Shown here: positions 63,548-64,000 of the stretch, in pieces | Position numbering within the stretch: position 1 is the stretch's first letter | Layout: each line of letters starts with the position of its first letter | Assembly: GCF_024345795.1 (NCBI RefSeq) | Contig: NZ_JAGQBU010000005.1 | Location: 62,001-126,000, forward strand | Origin: Synechococcus sp. J7-Johnson | Lineage (GTDB): Bacteria; Cyanobacteriota; Cyanobacteriia; PCC-6307; Cyanobiaceae | Reading direction: 5' to 3' | DNA length: 64,000 bases | Position numbers and translations under genes: made by a program | Notes under the pieces: model-generated | The model's database searches: none | What the model was told of the DNA's origin: nothing | What the model saw: the letters and a program-made list of their open reading frames with translations, nothing else

Positions 63548-64000
63548 TGACGCGGCGTCCCTCGCCGTTGCCTGAACCATCCCTGCTGCGGCCCGTGCCC
63601 CTGCAGGAGCTCCGCCTGCTGCAGGAACCACGCTTGTGGGCTGTCGACCAGCAGCTGGAGGATCTCGAGAGCCTCACTCCGGTGAGGGGTTGGTTGAGCG
63701 TCCGCCACGGTGAGCCCGTGCTGGAGGTGGAGGGGGAAGCCGAAACCATCGTCACCCTCTGCTGCGACCGCTGCCTGAGCACCTACAACCACACCCTGCA
63801 CTTCCGGGGGGAGGAGCGACTCTGGCTCGGAGAGGCCGATCAACTTGGCGATGACCTCGACGCAAGCGAGCTGATCGAGGCTCTCGATCCCCGCGGCAGC
63901 TTCGATCCGGCCCGGTGGCTGTTTGAGCAACTCAGCCTTCAGCTGCCCTTGCGGAACGACTGCGGCCCGGGCTGCCCCGGACCGGACCTGCCAGAACAAC
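63547..64000 (+). CDS. DUF177/YceD family protein, 3' truncated by window edge
   Basis: About 151 codons are visible and the frame is still open at the right edge. The ATG shares its A with the yidC TGA (TGATG). LCCDRCLSTYNHTLHFRGEE, the following acidic stretch DQLGDDLDASELIEALDPRG and LPLRNDCGPGCPGPD are the DUF177/YceD signatures, including two Cys pairs that may bind metal. The family is linked to 23S rRNA accumulation in plants and bacteria. The stop lies beyond the window. Confidence 0.85.
   Translation, partial: MTRRPSPLPEPSLLRPVPLQELRLLQEPRLWAVDQQLEDLESLTPVRGWLSVRHGEPVLEVEGEAETIVTLCCDRCLSTYNHTLHFRGEERLWLGEADQLGDDLDASELIEALDPRGSFDPARWLFEQLSLQLPLRNDCGPGCPGPDLPEQ

Overview
The window is a G+C-rich, densely packed stretch of cyanobacterial core chromosome. 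It carries photosystem I (psaF, psaJ), cytochrome b6f (petC, petA), a high-light-inducible protein, NDH-1 (ndhB), a cyanobacterial AbrB-type regulator, PspA/Vipp1 and several families largely confined to cyanobacteria (DUF3067, DUF2808, the DUF721 protein, the two-cluster aldo/keto reductase). Very short intergenic gaps, many 1-8 bp overlaps and high G+C point to a Synechococcus/Cyanobium-type picocyanobacterium. Genus is inferred from gene content, since no rRNA lies in the window. I see no rRNA, CRISPR array, insertion sequence, integrase or prophage.

Layout: 0-4.4 kb is the most accessory-looking part: the end of an MFS transporter, a small conserved protein, an Anbu proteasome-like protease, an O-methyltransferase broken by a frameshift, a short-chain dehydrogenase and an acetyltransferase. 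4.4-10.6 kb has ychF, a membrane-fusion protein, wecB, a PilT-type ATPase, hli and tsaD. 10.6-18.5 kb has psaFJ with a clear terminator, gmk, an NFACT protein with tatC, DUF3067, petCA, lgt-cobM and tRNA-Val(CAC). 18.5-29 kb has a TerB-like protein, ppx, ubiA, an LD-carboxypeptidase, ispD, a GT9-like protein, a potassium channel, fabG, a groES-less groL and nanE. 29-38 kb is respiratory: a disordered protein, an ABC-2 exporter and ctaBA on the minus strand, divergent from coxBAC on the plus strand, followed by an AbrB regulator.

38-50 kb has HdeD, ribE, a DUF151 nuclease, an Fe-S aldo/keto reductase, a minus-strand operon topA-lipoprotein-DUF2232-cobT-solute-binding lipoprotein, and then ndhB with a MacB-type ATPase. 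50-59 kb has a minus-strand run pspA-trxA-aminotransferase-birA-M23 peptidase, a DUF721 protein, and a membrane glycosylation/transport group (GT83-like, GT4, EamA). 59-64 kb has sppA-aroH, DUF2808, and the conserved rpmH-rnpA-PH protein-yidC-DUF177 cluster, cut by the right edge.

Functional links: ctaA and ctaB make the heme a needed by the coxBAC oxidase they face. cobM and cobT belong to one corrinoid pathway. lgt can process the lipoproteins encoded nearby. rpmH, rnpA and yidC link ribosome, tRNA processing and membrane insertion. No obvious undescribed multi-gene system stands out. The best leads are the split methyltransferase, an Ig-like insertion in YidC, a non-canonical potassium-channel filter, paired inverted repeats upstream of groL, and a large disordered protein in the ABC-exporter/cta operon. 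All calls rest on reading the sequence and family knowledge, without database searches.
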